Part shown: one piece after another, positions 31,693-41,156 of the stretch
How positions within the stretch are numbered: the first letter of the stretch is position 1
Layout: the number at the start of each line of letters is the position of its first letter
NCBI GenBank assembly: GCA_964035575.1
Contig: OZ037896.1
Location: 930,001 to 994,000, forward strand
From: Rhynchopus sp. YZ270_cl-10
Lineage: Eukaryota; Euglenozoa; Diplonemea; Diplonemida; Diplonemidae
Direction of reading: 5' to 3'
Length of the DNA stretch: 64,000 nucleotides
Translations under genes and position numbers: made by a program
Notes under the pieces: generated by a model
The model's input: only the letters and a program-made list of their open reading frames with translations
Databases searched by the model: none
Told to the model about the DNA's origin: nothing

Positions 31693-34600
31693 TCACGACC
31701 GTGGGCCTTGCCCCACTAAAGATAGTGTGCAGCAATGTGACGGCGCTGCAGACAGGCGGGAGCTCTCTGCTGAAGGTTGCGGAGGATGCTCACGTTGTTC
31801 TGGTGCAAGAAACAAAGTGCACCGTGACGACGCAGAAGCGCCTCTCCATCGAGTACCGCAAGCAGGGTTGGCAGGTGGTGTGGGGTAAGGAGTTGCCGGA
31901 ATGGAGGTCGGCCGAAGAAGCGAAATCTGGTGGTGTTGCGATTCTGGTGCAAGAGGGAATACCTGTGCTCACGAGCCCGCCCTCCTCAACCTTGGAAAAG
32001 AACCTCTGGGACTCAACGCGATGGGTGAAGGCGAAGGTGGCGTACGGCAAAGGCAACGAGTGGATCGACGTGACCTCCGTCTACGCGCCGTCGGCGGACC
32101 CGGAGGCTAGGGAGAAAATACTTGGCGAGGTGATGGAGGCTGCTGCAGAGCTTGGTGACATTCCTGGGGTGATTGGTGGGGATTTCAACGCAGGTCCCGG
32201 GAAATCAGGTGTGCTGGCTGCTACGCTAGACACAGGATGGTGGAAGGACACTGCCGAAGAGCACGCAAGGGTGCTTGGGACGACCCCGGAGAACACCTAC
32301 TTCTCAGTGAAGGAGGGCAAGGAGATCCGCAAGAGGCTCGATTACGTTCTGCTGAACCGAGCTGCGTGCACAGGGCTGTCGTCTGTGAAGGTTGTCCACG
32401 ACTCTGGGCTCCCGCAGCACAGACCGGTAGAGATAGCGCTGGATGTAGGTGCGTACAGGCAGATCGTGCTCGCGTACACTCTGCCGAAGCAGTTCCCTTT
32501 GGAGAAGTGTGGACAGGGTGTGAAGACGGCACAAAAGGCGTTTGCGAACAAGGAGCTGCAGTGGGGGGCGCTTCAACACCCTCAGGATAGGTGGATCCAG
32601 TGGAACAAGTGGGCAGAGGACTTCTTGCTGCAGGCGTGCGAAGGCGAGATTGAGGGCCCGACGAAGGCGTATTGCGGTAGAGGCAGAACGTTCGACCCCA
32701 CACCGAAGCACCGGACTGCGAAGCAGAGCAAGGAAGGGGACGCTCTGACGGTGAGCCAGAGAAGGCTGACGAAGAACGTGGGCAGGCTGGAAGAATGTCG
32801 ACTGTGGTACGTGAGGAGCAACGGTGGTGTGCCGCCACATGACGTGTGCAATTGTTGGAGCAAGGCGCGGAAGGAACTGCGTGTTCTGCTGGACGACGAC
32901 TCACTGCAACAGGATATGCCTAGCGAGGAGGCTTTGGTGGATCTGTGCAGAGCCGTGCGAGTGAAGGTGTCAACGCTTGCGGACCGAGTGAAGCGGAAGC
33001 GACTGGAGGACTGGCGGCAGCGCCTACGGGATGCATGGCACAATGCTCCCAAGGCGATCTTCAAATACTGCAAGGACGAACAGTACAGGAAGATGACTGC
33101 CCTGAAGAACGAGGATGGGAAGTTCACCGCCAACGCTGAGGAGATGGACACCCTCCTGCATGAGGCGTGGATGCCGATTCTTCGCCGATATGCGGAAAAG
33201 CCAGAGCCCGACTGGGGTGCGTTCAGGGAGAAGTTTGCAGAAGACATCGCAGGCAAGGGACAAGCGATGCAGATGGACAGGCTGACGGGGAAGGAGTTGC
33301 AGCAAACTCTGGGGAGGATGAAGACACAAACTTCTGCTGGGGTGGAGGGTTGGCGCATGGCAGAGCTGAAGGCGCTTCCTCTGGTGCTGCTCGACAGGCT
33401 GGCAGATGTGTTTGATGCGATTGAGTGTACGGGAGAGTGGCCGCCTTCTTTGATGAGAGCACTCATTGCGCTCATCCCCAAAGGGGAAGACGACACTCCG
33501 CTGAAGCAGCGACCAATCACGATTACTTCGTGTGTGTACAGACTGTGGGCGGCAGCGAGGTTGCGAAGGCTGATAAAGTGGCAGGAAAGCTGGATTGGTG
33601 AGCAACAGCACGGCTTCAGAGCAGGACACAGCACTGCCCACCTGTACTGGCATTTGTCACTCAAACTGGAGAAGGCGGTGCTGTCGGGTGACGACACAGA
33701 CCAGGTATGGGGCTTCACGATTGACTACGCCAAATGTTTCGATCGTGTACCTCATGAGATTGTGCTATCGCTGGCGGAGGAGTGGGGCGCGCACTGGCGC
33801 ATTCTTGGACCACTGAGGGCGGCGTACACTGCCATGGAACGCCGCTTCAAGTTGGGAGACGTAGGTGTGGGAGGCGCTTTCCGTACGACAAATGGTATCC
33901 TGCAAGGATGCCCGCTTTCTGTCGTGCTGTTGAACGCGCTGATGGCGGTGTGGGGATCTGCAGTGACGAGAAGGACGGGAGCAATCGCCATGGGGTACGC
34001 TGACGACGTGTATGCTGTGGCGAACACGGAAGCGGAGGTGCATGGTGCTGCGAGGGTGACGAAGGAGTTTATCACTGCTGCGGACATGGAGGTCAAGGCA
34101 GAGAAGTGCGTAGGATTTACCTCGAAGGAGGGAACAAAGACGAAGTTTGGACTTGGCGACGGGTTCTTCCCCGACAAGAAGCAGTTCGGGGCGGTTGGAG
34201 CAGACATTTTGGCAGGAAAGGGGAACTTCGGGCCCATCGCGCGTGAGCGTGCGGTTACTGCGCACCGTGTATTTACGAGGGTTTCGAGTGTGCCATTATC
34301 CTTCACTGAGAAGGCACTTATTGGCGCAAGGGGACCAATGATGGCAGCGTTGCATGGGTGCGAAGTGACAGACTTCTCGAAGCAGACGATAGAGACGCTG
34401 AGGCAAGGGGCAGCACTGGCAGTCTGGGGGCAGGGCAGGAAGCAGCGCACGCTGAACATTGTGTGGCATGTGTTATCTCCGGTTGGGATTGATGCGCCAG
34501 CGGAGATTGTGCAGAGGAGGATGGCGGCCTTTCTCCGACTGACAGAAGATGACGGCATGCGGAGAGAAGCAGAAGAAGTGTGGAGGCTGGCACATGACCG

Positions 34601-36467
34601 AAGAGCGGAGCGGGAGGTGAGGCGGCGTGACAGGGCTTCAGAGCTGGCACGTCTCCGGCGTGAGAACCCTGGGGTTGCCAACCCAAGGGTAACTGAAGTG
34701 CACAAGAAGGGTGTGATAGAGTTGTTGTGGGACGACCTGGAGCGATACGGATGGCGGTGGAGCAGCTTCGACTTCTGGACCACACACATCGGGTTGAGGG
34801 TGCACGTTCGTCTGTGGGACAAGGGCAAATGGCTGCATGAGCTGAGAGAGGGCATCCGTGCACACGCGTACCGCCTGACAGTGACGACAAGGCCGTCGAT
34901 GCAGGGCATTGAGGGAGGTGTGGATCGCCAGGCGACGAACGCAGTGTGGAAGGACCGCACGACCGACAGATACCTGGCGGGCGCGATACGCGGAGCCTTG
35001 TCGGGCTCTCAGTTGGTGGGGGTGCAGCTGCTGAGGAACAAGGAGGTGGAGACTTCGTTGTGCCGATACTGTGGTGAGGCGATAGAGGACCGGAGACACG
35101 CTTGGTGGTGGTGCCCGCAGTGGGACGAAATTCGTGGAGAGGACATCGGAAAACTCCGGGTTTTGCTCAAAGACGCACCCCCGTGCTTCTTGGACTTTGG
35201 CCTGGTGCCGACGATATTCTTGCAGGAGCTGAGTGTTGCGGAGAGAGAGCAGACTGTGCGACGTGTGCAACTGATGCTGGTCAACATCGCGCTGGCAAGG
35301 CAGAAGTACGACGTCGAACATGGGTTTTCGCAGAAGAAGAAGAAGCAGGCGGTGGTGGGCCAATCCCTTTTTCCTTGGGGCTGGAATCCTCCGGAGGGTG
35401 CAGTGCTTGAGAGCTACAACCCGCTGGAGAACGTACTGTGGGGGAGCAAGCACATGAAGAAGAGTCCTCGCTGGACGGAAGACCACTTCTGGGCGCTGAA
35501 GGCATGGCTCGCTGCATTGCGTTGGCCTGATGGCACAACGCCCCCCATCACGCAGCTCGAGCTCATGCTGGACTTTGAGATCTTCTCGGGGTTGGACGTA
35601 CCGGGTGAGACGGTGTTGAAGAGGGCAGAATCTTTTGGTGCCATGATGCGGACGGCGAAAACGATGGCGCGTGGAAGGGACGTGTGGAAAGGAGTGGAGA
35701 AGAGGGAGGTGCACCACTTACAGGAACTGGGTGCGGGGATCATGACGGGGTATTCTGTGCGACCTGTGCTGACGCATGCGGCGGGGGTTGAAGGGTACCT
35801 GAAGGAGTTGCAGGAGAAGGCGACGTCGCGGAGAGCACTCTCCCGACAAAAAGAAAAGACGAAGGCGAGGTGGGGTGACGACGCGGTTGTAGCTCACACT
35901 TCCACTCCGGAAGAACGCTCAGCAAAGAGCGAACGCTGGAAGGAAGCGAAGGAAGAGCAGAAGCAGGCAGAGGAGGTGCGTAAGAGAGCTGCGATAGCTG
36001 CAGTTGCGGCAGAGCAGACTCGACGGCAGGAGGCACGCAGGCGGCAGACACCGGCTGTGCGTGTGGACGTAAGGAGGAAGGTGGGTACCATGCGGGTGTG
36101 TGACATACACACCAAGATGCGATGCGGGGACTGCGAGCACAACAACATCCCCATCACGGCGTGCTGTGCGACGCACCATTGTGATGAGCTTATTTTGGGT
36201 GACTGTGTGGAGGCGCGTGAGGCGTGTGAGGTGCATAACTTCTCGATGTGCGGACAGTGTGCGGGTGCGGGGAACGTGTCGATGAAGCAGTGCTGTCAGA
36301 AGCACCACAACTGTGTGGCTCACGGGAGGGGTGCTTGCGGTGCATGTGTGCAGGCGGGACGGAAGAGGAAGAAGGACGGATTGCCGATGCTGGCGTCTCC
36401 TCAGGTCTGTTGCGGGAAAGGGCACCACGACACGTCCCAGGGACGTCTCGGGTTTGCCCCGCGATAA
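31674..36467 (+). CDS. APE endonuclease-reverse transcriptase of non-LTR type (ORF 3)
   Basis: About 1590 residues. The frame opens at 31674 and overlaps the end of ORF 2 in the -1 frame. There is no ATG before the endonuclease, so the true start is uncertain (a GTG lies at 31701). Residues 1-245 are an APE-type endonuclease (VQETK, VYAPS, GGDFNAG, RLDYVLL, SGLPQHRPVEI). The reverse transcriptase runs about 590-830 with QHGFRAGHST, FTIDYAKCFDRVPH, GILQGCPLS and the catalytic YADD near 766. Beyond it is a CCHC-type finger (CRYCGEAIEDRRHAWWWC). The last 140 residues are three Cys/His-rich repeats. Such enzymes nick DNA and prime cDNA synthesis from mRNA at the target. No RNase H or restriction-like endonuclease was seen here. 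All catalytic motifs look intact. Confidence 0.93.
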   Translation, partial: PRKVVLITTVGLAPLKIVCSNVTALQTGGSSLLKVAEDAHVVLVQETKCTVTTQKRLSIEYRKQGWQVVWGKELPEWRSAEEAKSGGVAILVQEGIPVLTSPPSSTLEKNLWDSTRWVKAKVAYGKGNEWIDVTSVYAPSADPEAREKILGEVMEAAAELGDIPGVIGGDFNAGPGKSGVLAATLDTGWWKDTAEEHARVLGTTPENTYFSVKEGKEIRKRLDYVLLNRAACTGLSSVKVVHDSGLPQHRPVEIALDVGAYRQIVLAYTLPKQFPLEKCGQGVKTAQKAFANKELQWGALQHPQDRWIQWNKWAEDFLLQACEGEIEGPTKAYCGRGRTFDPTPKHRTAKQSKEGDALTVSQRRLTKNVGRLEECRLWYVRSNGGVPPHDVCNCWSKARKELRVLLDDDSLQQDMPSEEALVDLCRAVRVKVSTLADRVKRKRLEDWRQRLRDAWHNAPKAIFKYCKDEQYRKMTALKNEDGKFTANAEEMDTLLHEAWMPILRRYAEKPEPDWGAFREKFAEDIAGKGQAMQMDRLTGKELQQTLGRMKTQTSAGVEGWRMAELKALPLVLLDRLADVFDAIECTGEWPPSLMRALIALIPKGEDDTPLKQRPITITSCVYRLWAAARLRRLIKWQESWIGEQQHGFRAGHSTAHLYWHLSLKLEKAVLSGDDTDQVWGFTIDYAKCFDRVPHEIVLSLAEEWGAHWRILGPLRAAYTAMERRFKLGDVGVGGAFRTTNGILQGCPLSVVLLNALMAVWGSAVTRRTGAIAMGYADDVYAVANTEAEVHGAARVTKEFITAADMEVKAEKCVGFTSKEGTKTKFGLGDGFFPDKKQFGAVGADILAGKGNFGPIARERAVTAHRVFTRVSSVPLSFTEKALIGARGPMMAALHGCEVTDFSKQTIETLRQGAALAVWGQGRKQRTLNIVWHVLSPVGIDAPAEIVQRRMAAFLRLTEDDGMRREAEEVWRLAHDRRAEREVRRRDRASELARLRRENPGVANPRVTEVHKKGVIELLWDDLERYGWRWSSFDFWTTHIGLRVHVRLWDKGKWLHELREGIRAHAYRLTVTTRPSMQGIEGGVDRQATNAVWKDRTTDRYLAGAIRGALSGSQLVGVQLLRNKEVETSLCRYCGEAIEDRRHAWWWCPQWDEIRGEDIGKLRVLLKDAPPCFLDFGLVPTIFLQELSVAEREQTVRRVQLMLVNIALARQKYDVEHGFSQKKKKQAVVGQSLFPWGWNPPEGAVLESYNPLENVLWGSKHMKKSPRWTEDHFWALKAWLAALRWPDGTTPPITQLELMLDFEIFSGLDVPGETVLKRAESFGAMMRTAKTMARGRDVWKGVEKREVHHLQELGAGIMTGYSVRPVLTHAAGVEGYLKELQEKATSRRALSRQKEKTKARWGDDAVVAHTSTPEERSAKSERWKEAKEEQKQAEEVRKRAAIAAVAAEQTRRQEARRRQTPAVRVDVRRKVGTMRVCDIHTKMRCGDCEHNNIPITACCATHHCDELILGDCVEAREACEVHNFSMCGQCAGAGNVSMKQCCQKHHNCVAHGRGACGACVQAGRKRKKDGLPMLASPQVCCGKGHHDTSQGRLGFAPR

Positions 36468-36522
36468 CGAAGGTGGTCACGTGGCGCCTTTCTCACCTCT
36501 CAGTTCATCTGAGAAGGTGGGG

Positions 36523-38751
36523 ATGGGTCACGTCAACAAGTTTAAGCACTCCAACACGAACAATCCCAACCTCACGAACACCACGACCGCACCAGCGAAC
36601 ACCGACTCCACCAACACGCTGAAACGTAAACGCGAAGCGCAGGAGAAAGGTTGTATGGGTCTGCGGGAGAGCACGGTGCAGGGCCATTTGAACCGTTTTT
36701 CCCCCTGGTTGGTGGTGGGTGAAGACAAGTTCAAGTGCTTGTATTGTGGTGCTTTCTCTCATGCAAAGACCAAGCTCGCCAGAGACCTCCCTGCGCATGC
36801 AGGCGACCCCAAACACCAACGTCTCGTGAAGGCTGCCGCTCTGCAGGCTTCCAATGGAACCGTGCTTCACACGTTGCACGCCAACAGCGACAAAGAAGTC
36901 GAGTTCAACCAAAAAATGCTGAAAATATGCATTGAGGTTATTGTTTTCCTCGCGCGCAAAGGTGTAGGGCACTCTAACTTGGAGGAGTTTCTGAGTTTTT
37001 TCGCAGACAAGCTGGAGTGCACCGACATGGAGGCATACCTCAGACAACAAATACGCTATCTCAGCTGCGGTGCAGTCTTAGAGATCATGTCCTGCATCAC
37101 GGAGGTGTTGACAGAAGACCTCCTCAAGCAGGTCAAAGCCTCCCGTTTCTGGGGCCTGTCGGGGGATTGCTCACGCGACGTCAGCAAGAAGGAGCAACTC
37201 GTCTTCGTCGTGCGATACATGGTCGGTGCCACCCCCGTCGAGAAGCTCATCATGATGGGTGAGCTGAAGGACCAGACGGGGGCTGGTTACGCGTCGTTGC
37301 TGACGAAGTGGATAGACCAGCTCGGGCTCGACTACGGGAAGATGAGTGGATGCTCGTTTGATGGCGCATCGGCAATGCGTTCCTCGAACAAGGGCTGCCA
37401 ACAACAAATCCGTGCAGACATAAACCCAGGCGCCCTCTTCACCTGGTGCTACGCACACTCCCTCGCACTCTGTGGCCCAGAAGCAGCGGCAGAGGGGAAA
37501 TCGCCGGAGATTACCCGGTTCTTCGACGGCCTGCGGTGGGTGTGGGTTTTTTTTTCGGGATCCAAGATTAAGCTCGACACCCTGGAGGAGATGCTGGAGG
37601 AACTTCGCGACTTGTGTGAGTACTGTGACATCCTCATCGCAAAGCCGGGTGACACCCGGTGGCTCACCAACGGCAGGTGTTGCAGCACCGTCCGCAAGGA
37701 GTACCCCGCCGTGCACAGCGCCCTGTGCAAGCTTGGAGAGGCCGGCGACGTGGAAGCACCGTTCATCGCGCAGCACATCAAAGAGCCCGGTTTTTTTGCA
37801 ACGTTGTCCTTCATGACGGTGGTCCTGGACGAGTTGAACGTGCTGTCGACGTCGCTCCAGAGCAGGAACACAAACCTGCTCACCGTTTGCAGCCACATCG
37901 ACAAATGTGTTGCGTCATTGTCGTTGCTTGAAACCAACCCGAACATGTTCCCGTTCTACCCAGAATGGGTACCGAGGTATAATCAATGCCACGGTACAAA
38001 ACTTTCCCGTCGGAACTTTGCGATTCATCACGACACGGTCTGCAAGCCATACCTCAAGGAGCTGCTGAAGTGCCTCAGTGAACGATTCGTGAACATGGAC
38101 ATTGTGAGATGCTTCTCAGTATTCGACATCCGCAACCTCCCTGCTAACGCGGACGGGCTGGCGATCTACGGCAACACCGAGGTGAAGAAGCTCATCGAGG
38201 AATTTACTGAGCTGCATACACTCGAGTACAAAAAGTACGATGTTGTGGGCGAGAAGACGCGTGGGAGACCAGAGTACTCCAAGACGGAGCATACTGTGAT
38301 ATCGCGCACTCAAACAACGCCGTTACTGAGCGTGGACACGACGCCGTTCGTTGAGGAGTCGCCAGAACTGAACAGTCTGGAGACAAAGAAAGCTGTAGCT
38401 GTGAAAGAATGGAGGATCCTGGTGGACGTTTTGTCGAAGAGAACTACAACAAAGGACACTTCGGACCTGATCGCAACATTCTTGACAAGTTCCGCAGGAG
38501 ACGCCTACCCCATTATGAGGGATCTTGTTTTGCTTGGGTTGTCAATCCCCGTCACATCAGTTGAAGACGAGCGCTGCTTCAACGGCATGAAGTACGTCAA
38601 GAATAGCTACAGAAACAAACTGCTGGATTCAAGTCTGCTATGCATTCTTATGTGCAAACAGGCAGAGACAAATGAGAATAAATTTACGCCTGACCAAATC
38701 CAAAGGATTTTTGAAGCCTTTAAAAGAAAGAAGGTTAGAGTTTCTGTGTGA
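36523..38751 (+). CDS. hAT transposase with BED-type finger (ORF 4)
   Basis: 742 residues from ATG 36523 (MGHVNKFKHSN); the frame is open further upstream, but that part overlaps ORF 3. A BED-like DNA-binding finger lies near residues 60-100 (FKCLYCGAFS ... PAHAGDPKHQ). The RNase H-fold transposase follows: first Asp in LSGDCSRDVSKKEQL (about 215), second in SFDGASAM (about 280), CYAHSLALC in the insertion domain, GDTRW, and the hATC dimerisation region LSIPVTSVEDERCFN with the catalytic Glu near 683. Length and motifs fit an intact hAT transposase that excises and reinserts DNA between CAGGG ends with 8-bp duplications, exactly what flanks the element. Confidence 0.95.
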   Translation: MGHVNKFKHSNTNNPNLTNTTTAPANTDSTNTLKRKREAQEKGCMGLRESTVQGHLNRFSPWLVVGEDKFKCLYCGAFSHAKTKLARDLPAHAGDPKHQRLVKAAALQASNGTVLHTLHANSDKEVEFNQKMLKICIEVIVFLARKGVGHSNLEEFLSFFADKLECTDMEAYLRQQIRYLSCGAVLEIMSCITEVLTEDLLKQVKASRFWGLSGDCSRDVSKKEQLVFVVRYMVGATPVEKLIMMGELKDQTGAGYASLLTKWIDQLGLDYGKMSGCSFDGASAMRSSNKGCQQQIRADINPGALFTWCYAHSLALCGPEAAAEGKSPEITRFFDGLRWVWVFFSGSKIKLDTLEEMLEELRDLCEYCDILIAKPGDTRWLTNGRCCSTVRKEYPAVHSALCKLGEAGDVEAPFIAQHIKEPGFFATLSFMTVVLDELNVLSTSLQSRNTNLLTVCSHIDKCVASLSLLETNPNMFPFYPEWVPRYNQCHGTKLSRRNFAIHHDTVCKPYLKELLKCLSERFVNMDIVRCFSVFDIRNLPANADGLAIYGNTEVKKLIEEFTELHTLEYKKYDVVGEKTRGRPEYSKTEHTVISRTQTTPLLSVDTTPFVEESPELNSLETKKAVAVKEWRILVDVLSKRTTTKDTSDLIATFLTSSAGDAYPIMRDLVLLGLSIPVTSVEDERCFNGMKYVKNSYRNKLLDSSLLCILMCKQAETNENKFTPDQIQRIFEAFKRKKVRVSV

Positions 38752-38759
38752 TGCTTATC

Positions 38760-38818
38760 AGGTTGGGGGGACAATGGGGTTAGGGGTACGGGTGGGGCGA
38801 AGGGGTGGGGTGGGGTGT
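38760..38818 (+). repeat. G-rich tract after the transposase gene
   Basis: At least eight runs of three or more G within 60 bp (for example GGGGTTAGGGGTACGGG). This could form a G-quadruplex in DNA or in the element's RNA 3' region. Some LINE 3' UTRs carry comparable tracts. Confidence 0.6.
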
Positions 38819-39027
38819 GATTGTTCATTTGTCGAACTCTTCTATTGAAATGAAAAGACCACTTAACGAGTTTCGAAAAAGCAACACAAAAAAAAAAAAG
38901 CCCCCAATTTTTAGCTTTGTACAGGACCTTTTCGCGCGGAGCGCGAAAATTTTTTTTTAGCCTTTTTTTTTAACTTAGACAAATCTGTGGCCAGACTTTG
39001 TCTACGGTTGAGGACCCTGGTTTTTGC

Positions 39028-40047
39028 ACATCCAAAAAAAAAAAAAAAAATTGCGGAGAGAGGGAATAAGAATAACAGAGAAGATCCTTGGTTTCCCATC
39101 AGATACATTCATCGAAGCACTGTCCTATATCTGTGAAATAAGTCTTGCAGATCTCCTTTTTGGTTAAATGTATTACTCTCCGCCCGAATGGCTATTTTTT
39201 TGTACTAAAAAAAATCATATAGGAATATACAGTCATGACTTTGTATTTCGATCTCTTTGCAGAGAAAATTGCAAAAAATAAAAAGAGAAGTTGAAAAGTG
39301 CAAAACGCCTCGCACTGCTTCTCCAAAGAAATTGCAAATGAAAAAACGAAAAAAAATAAAAAGAGAGATAGTTACCAATGCAGGCACACCCCCCCTACTG
39401 ACCTCACGTGACTTTAGACTATCATATTATTTGGGGTGGCACACCCTGTGCAATGAACGGCGCTCAACGGTGAAGCGAAATGAGTTGAATTGTAGGTTTA
39501 TTTGTCGTTCGTGAACCCGTGGTCGTGGTCGTTCGTTTGTTAGTTTTTCACTGTTGTAAATCAACGATGAAAATCACAAATCAAAAAACCCATAAGTTAA
39601 AGTCATTTTACTTCACCATCGTGCAAACCCCGATGTCTTAATAGCTGGGAATGCCCCCCCCACAAAACTAAGTATGACTCTCTCACTCACACCACTGGGG
39701 CTTTCTAGAGCTGGTCTTGGGTAGGGTGAAGGGAGCAAAGAAAAAAAAATAGGGAAAGAAAGAAATAGAACAAAACAAAGCCGAAGTAACGAATACCTAT
39801 AGATAGAGGGAGGGATATTTGAATAAGTGAATGTGTGAAAAAAAAAAGCACGGCGAAAAAAAAATCAGTAAAAAACGATGAATATCCAGTCTCGTGCACA
39901 CATAGGGGGTAGAGAGAGAAAAATAAAACCACTACTACGTACGGGGAAAGTAAATAAATATACACCCAATCCTGAGGTATTATTTACGTACTTCTATATT
40001 TTTTTATTTAGCTTCATCCTGCGAGGGCGAGGAGGGGGGTGTTTTTT
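39028..40047. other. Intergenic
   Basis: AT-rich DNA between the large transposon and the rRNA fragment. No gene or repeat family was recognised; short open frames here are low-complexity. Confidence 0.45.
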
Positions 40048-40222
40048 GGAGGGGGAAACTTCGGAGTTGAACCAGCTACTAGATGGTTCGATGGGTCTTT
40101 CGCCCCTATACCCAGCTTGGACGAGCGATTTGCACGTCAACACCGCAACGGTCCTCCACCAGAGTTTCCCCCGGCTTCGACCTATCCAGGCATAGTTCAC
40201 CATCTTTCGGGTCCCAACAACT
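40048..40222 (-). rRNA. Isolated large-subunit rRNA fragment
   Basis: Read on the minus strand, this matches a universally conserved block of eukaryotic LSU rRNA: GGGACCCGAAAGATGGTGAA, then GAAACTCTGGTGGAGG, GACGTGCAAATCG, GGGTATAGGGGCGAAAG and CGAACCATCTAGTAGCTGGT. The match stops abruptly at both sides: no neighbouring LSU sequence was found. Small differences from the standard sequence (for example CAACTCCGAAG) are present. It may be a pseudogene or inserted copy, or a genuinely separate rRNA module. It explains why open frames across it look protein-like. Confidence 0.88.
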
Positions 40223-41156
40223 CCTTTACCTCACCCTTTCCAGTGGACAAAATAATAGAAGAAAAAAAAAAAGTCTCCTACAGGTCCTGGTCCTCATGCA
40301 TGCACCATGACCATGGTTCTGGTTCTGGTTGACGTAATTCACGTCAAATGGTCAGTTTTCTCGTCATTTAAAGCAAATGCCCCAAGATACATCCTCCTTT
40401 TTCACACACAAAATACATAGAGAAAGCGCTAGAAAGATGTGCACCTCTTGCGCACACACCTAAAGAAATAAGACGTTTGAACGAAGCTCAGCACGGAAAT
40501 GCAGCTCACCTGACGTCTCGCCACACATCAGCGGACGCAAAAGGCACTTAGATCAATGAATATTCCCCCCCTATCAACGTGGTTAGCAATGGGAGGACAA
40601 AAAAAAATAGAGAAATTTGGTGTTCGTGAGAGCCATTTCGCTATACCTTTCGGGGTGGGTGTATTTTCTTTTGGTGGGGTCCAAAGGGTCCGCAGATGCT
40701 CAAAAGTGCCAAAATTTGCTAATGAATTCGTCGAAATCGTCGAAATTAGCCCCCCAAAAATGGCTAATTTAATAATACTCTCCAAAAGTCAGTGGCCTGA
40801 AGACCCCCTTTTTGGACCCCACCCAAAAAGAAAATTAGAAAAAACACAGGGGAAAAAAAGTGACACCCACCGCTATTTCACTATACCTTCGCAGATGAAT
40901 ACGTTATCCACGAGAACCAAGAAATGTTCTTTCCTTTTTGCCAATTTTTTTTTTTTTGGTGAGATAAGCCTCCTATGTGTGCTATTCGTTGGTGAAGATG
41001 AATGCACGTACAGACAAAAGACACAATAAGGTAGCTAGGCATTGTGCGGTGGGAGGAAAGCAAAGAAAGGCTGCAAGATGAATGTGCCTCTCGTGCACAC
41101 AACATCTTGTACATAAGAGGGAATGGCGTGGGGGCATCGAACGGAAGGCATATATC
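40223..41156. other. Intergenic
   Basis: AT-rich, with two CCTCTYG-loop hairpins (40433-40460 and 41074-41109). A stretch near 40640-40840 repeats TTTTTGGGTGGGGTCC-like phrases in inverted orientation (about 40668-40690 and 40806-40835), suggesting another small element. No gene seen. Confidence 0.45.
41074..41109 (-). repeat. CTCTCGT-loop hairpin with GTGC/GCAC stem
   Basis: Outer arms CAAGATG/CATCTTG, inner stem GTGC/GCAC and loop CTCTCGT. The loop equals that of 3697-3731 although the inner stem is different, which is compensatory variation. It lies just beyond the stop of the small ORF at 41157-41309. A similar hairpin is at 40433-40460. Confidence 0.62.

Larger units (their letters stand above)
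27863..39027 (+). mobile_element. hAT-type transposon carrying an OTU/RT gene set, 11.1 kb
   Basis: The element proper spans 27871-39019. Its ends are perfect 14-bp inverted repeats (CAGGGTCCTCAACC), flanked by a perfect 8-bp target duplication GTTTTTGC at 27863-27870 and 39020-39027, which is the hAT signature. TGTCTAAGTTA subterminal repeats in both orientations lie within about 90 bp of the left end and about 50 bp of the right end. Inside are four plus-strand ORFs, all open over their full lengths: 28129-28824, 28828-31692, 31674-36467 and 36523-38751, with non-coding margins of about 260 bp on each side. ORFs 2 and 3 form a LINE-like set (OTU protein; APE endonuclease plus reverse transcriptase) and ORF 4 is a hAT transposase. 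No poly(A), A-rich tail or second target duplication separates the LINE-like part from the hAT part. Confidence 0.9.

Noticed and set aside
32582-33718. Long minus-strand ORFs opposite the RT gene
   Set aside because: Antisense shadows of the APE-RT frame; Ser/Pro/Arg-rich and without domains.
28828-36467. Interpretation as an LTR retrotransposon
   Set aside because: No long terminal repeats, integrase or aspartic protease; the endonuclease is APE type and the RT is non-LTR type.
36313-36522. Upstream extension of the transposase ORF
   Set aside because: This 70-codon part overlaps the end of the RT gene and reads as a shadow of its Cys-rich repeats; the ATG at 36523 precedes the BED finger naturally.
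40039-40332. Protein-like plus-strand ORF with PPPEFPPASTYPGIVHHLSG
   Set aside because: It is the shadow of the LSU rRNA block on the other strand; all frames look protein-like there because the rRNA lacks stops by chance.
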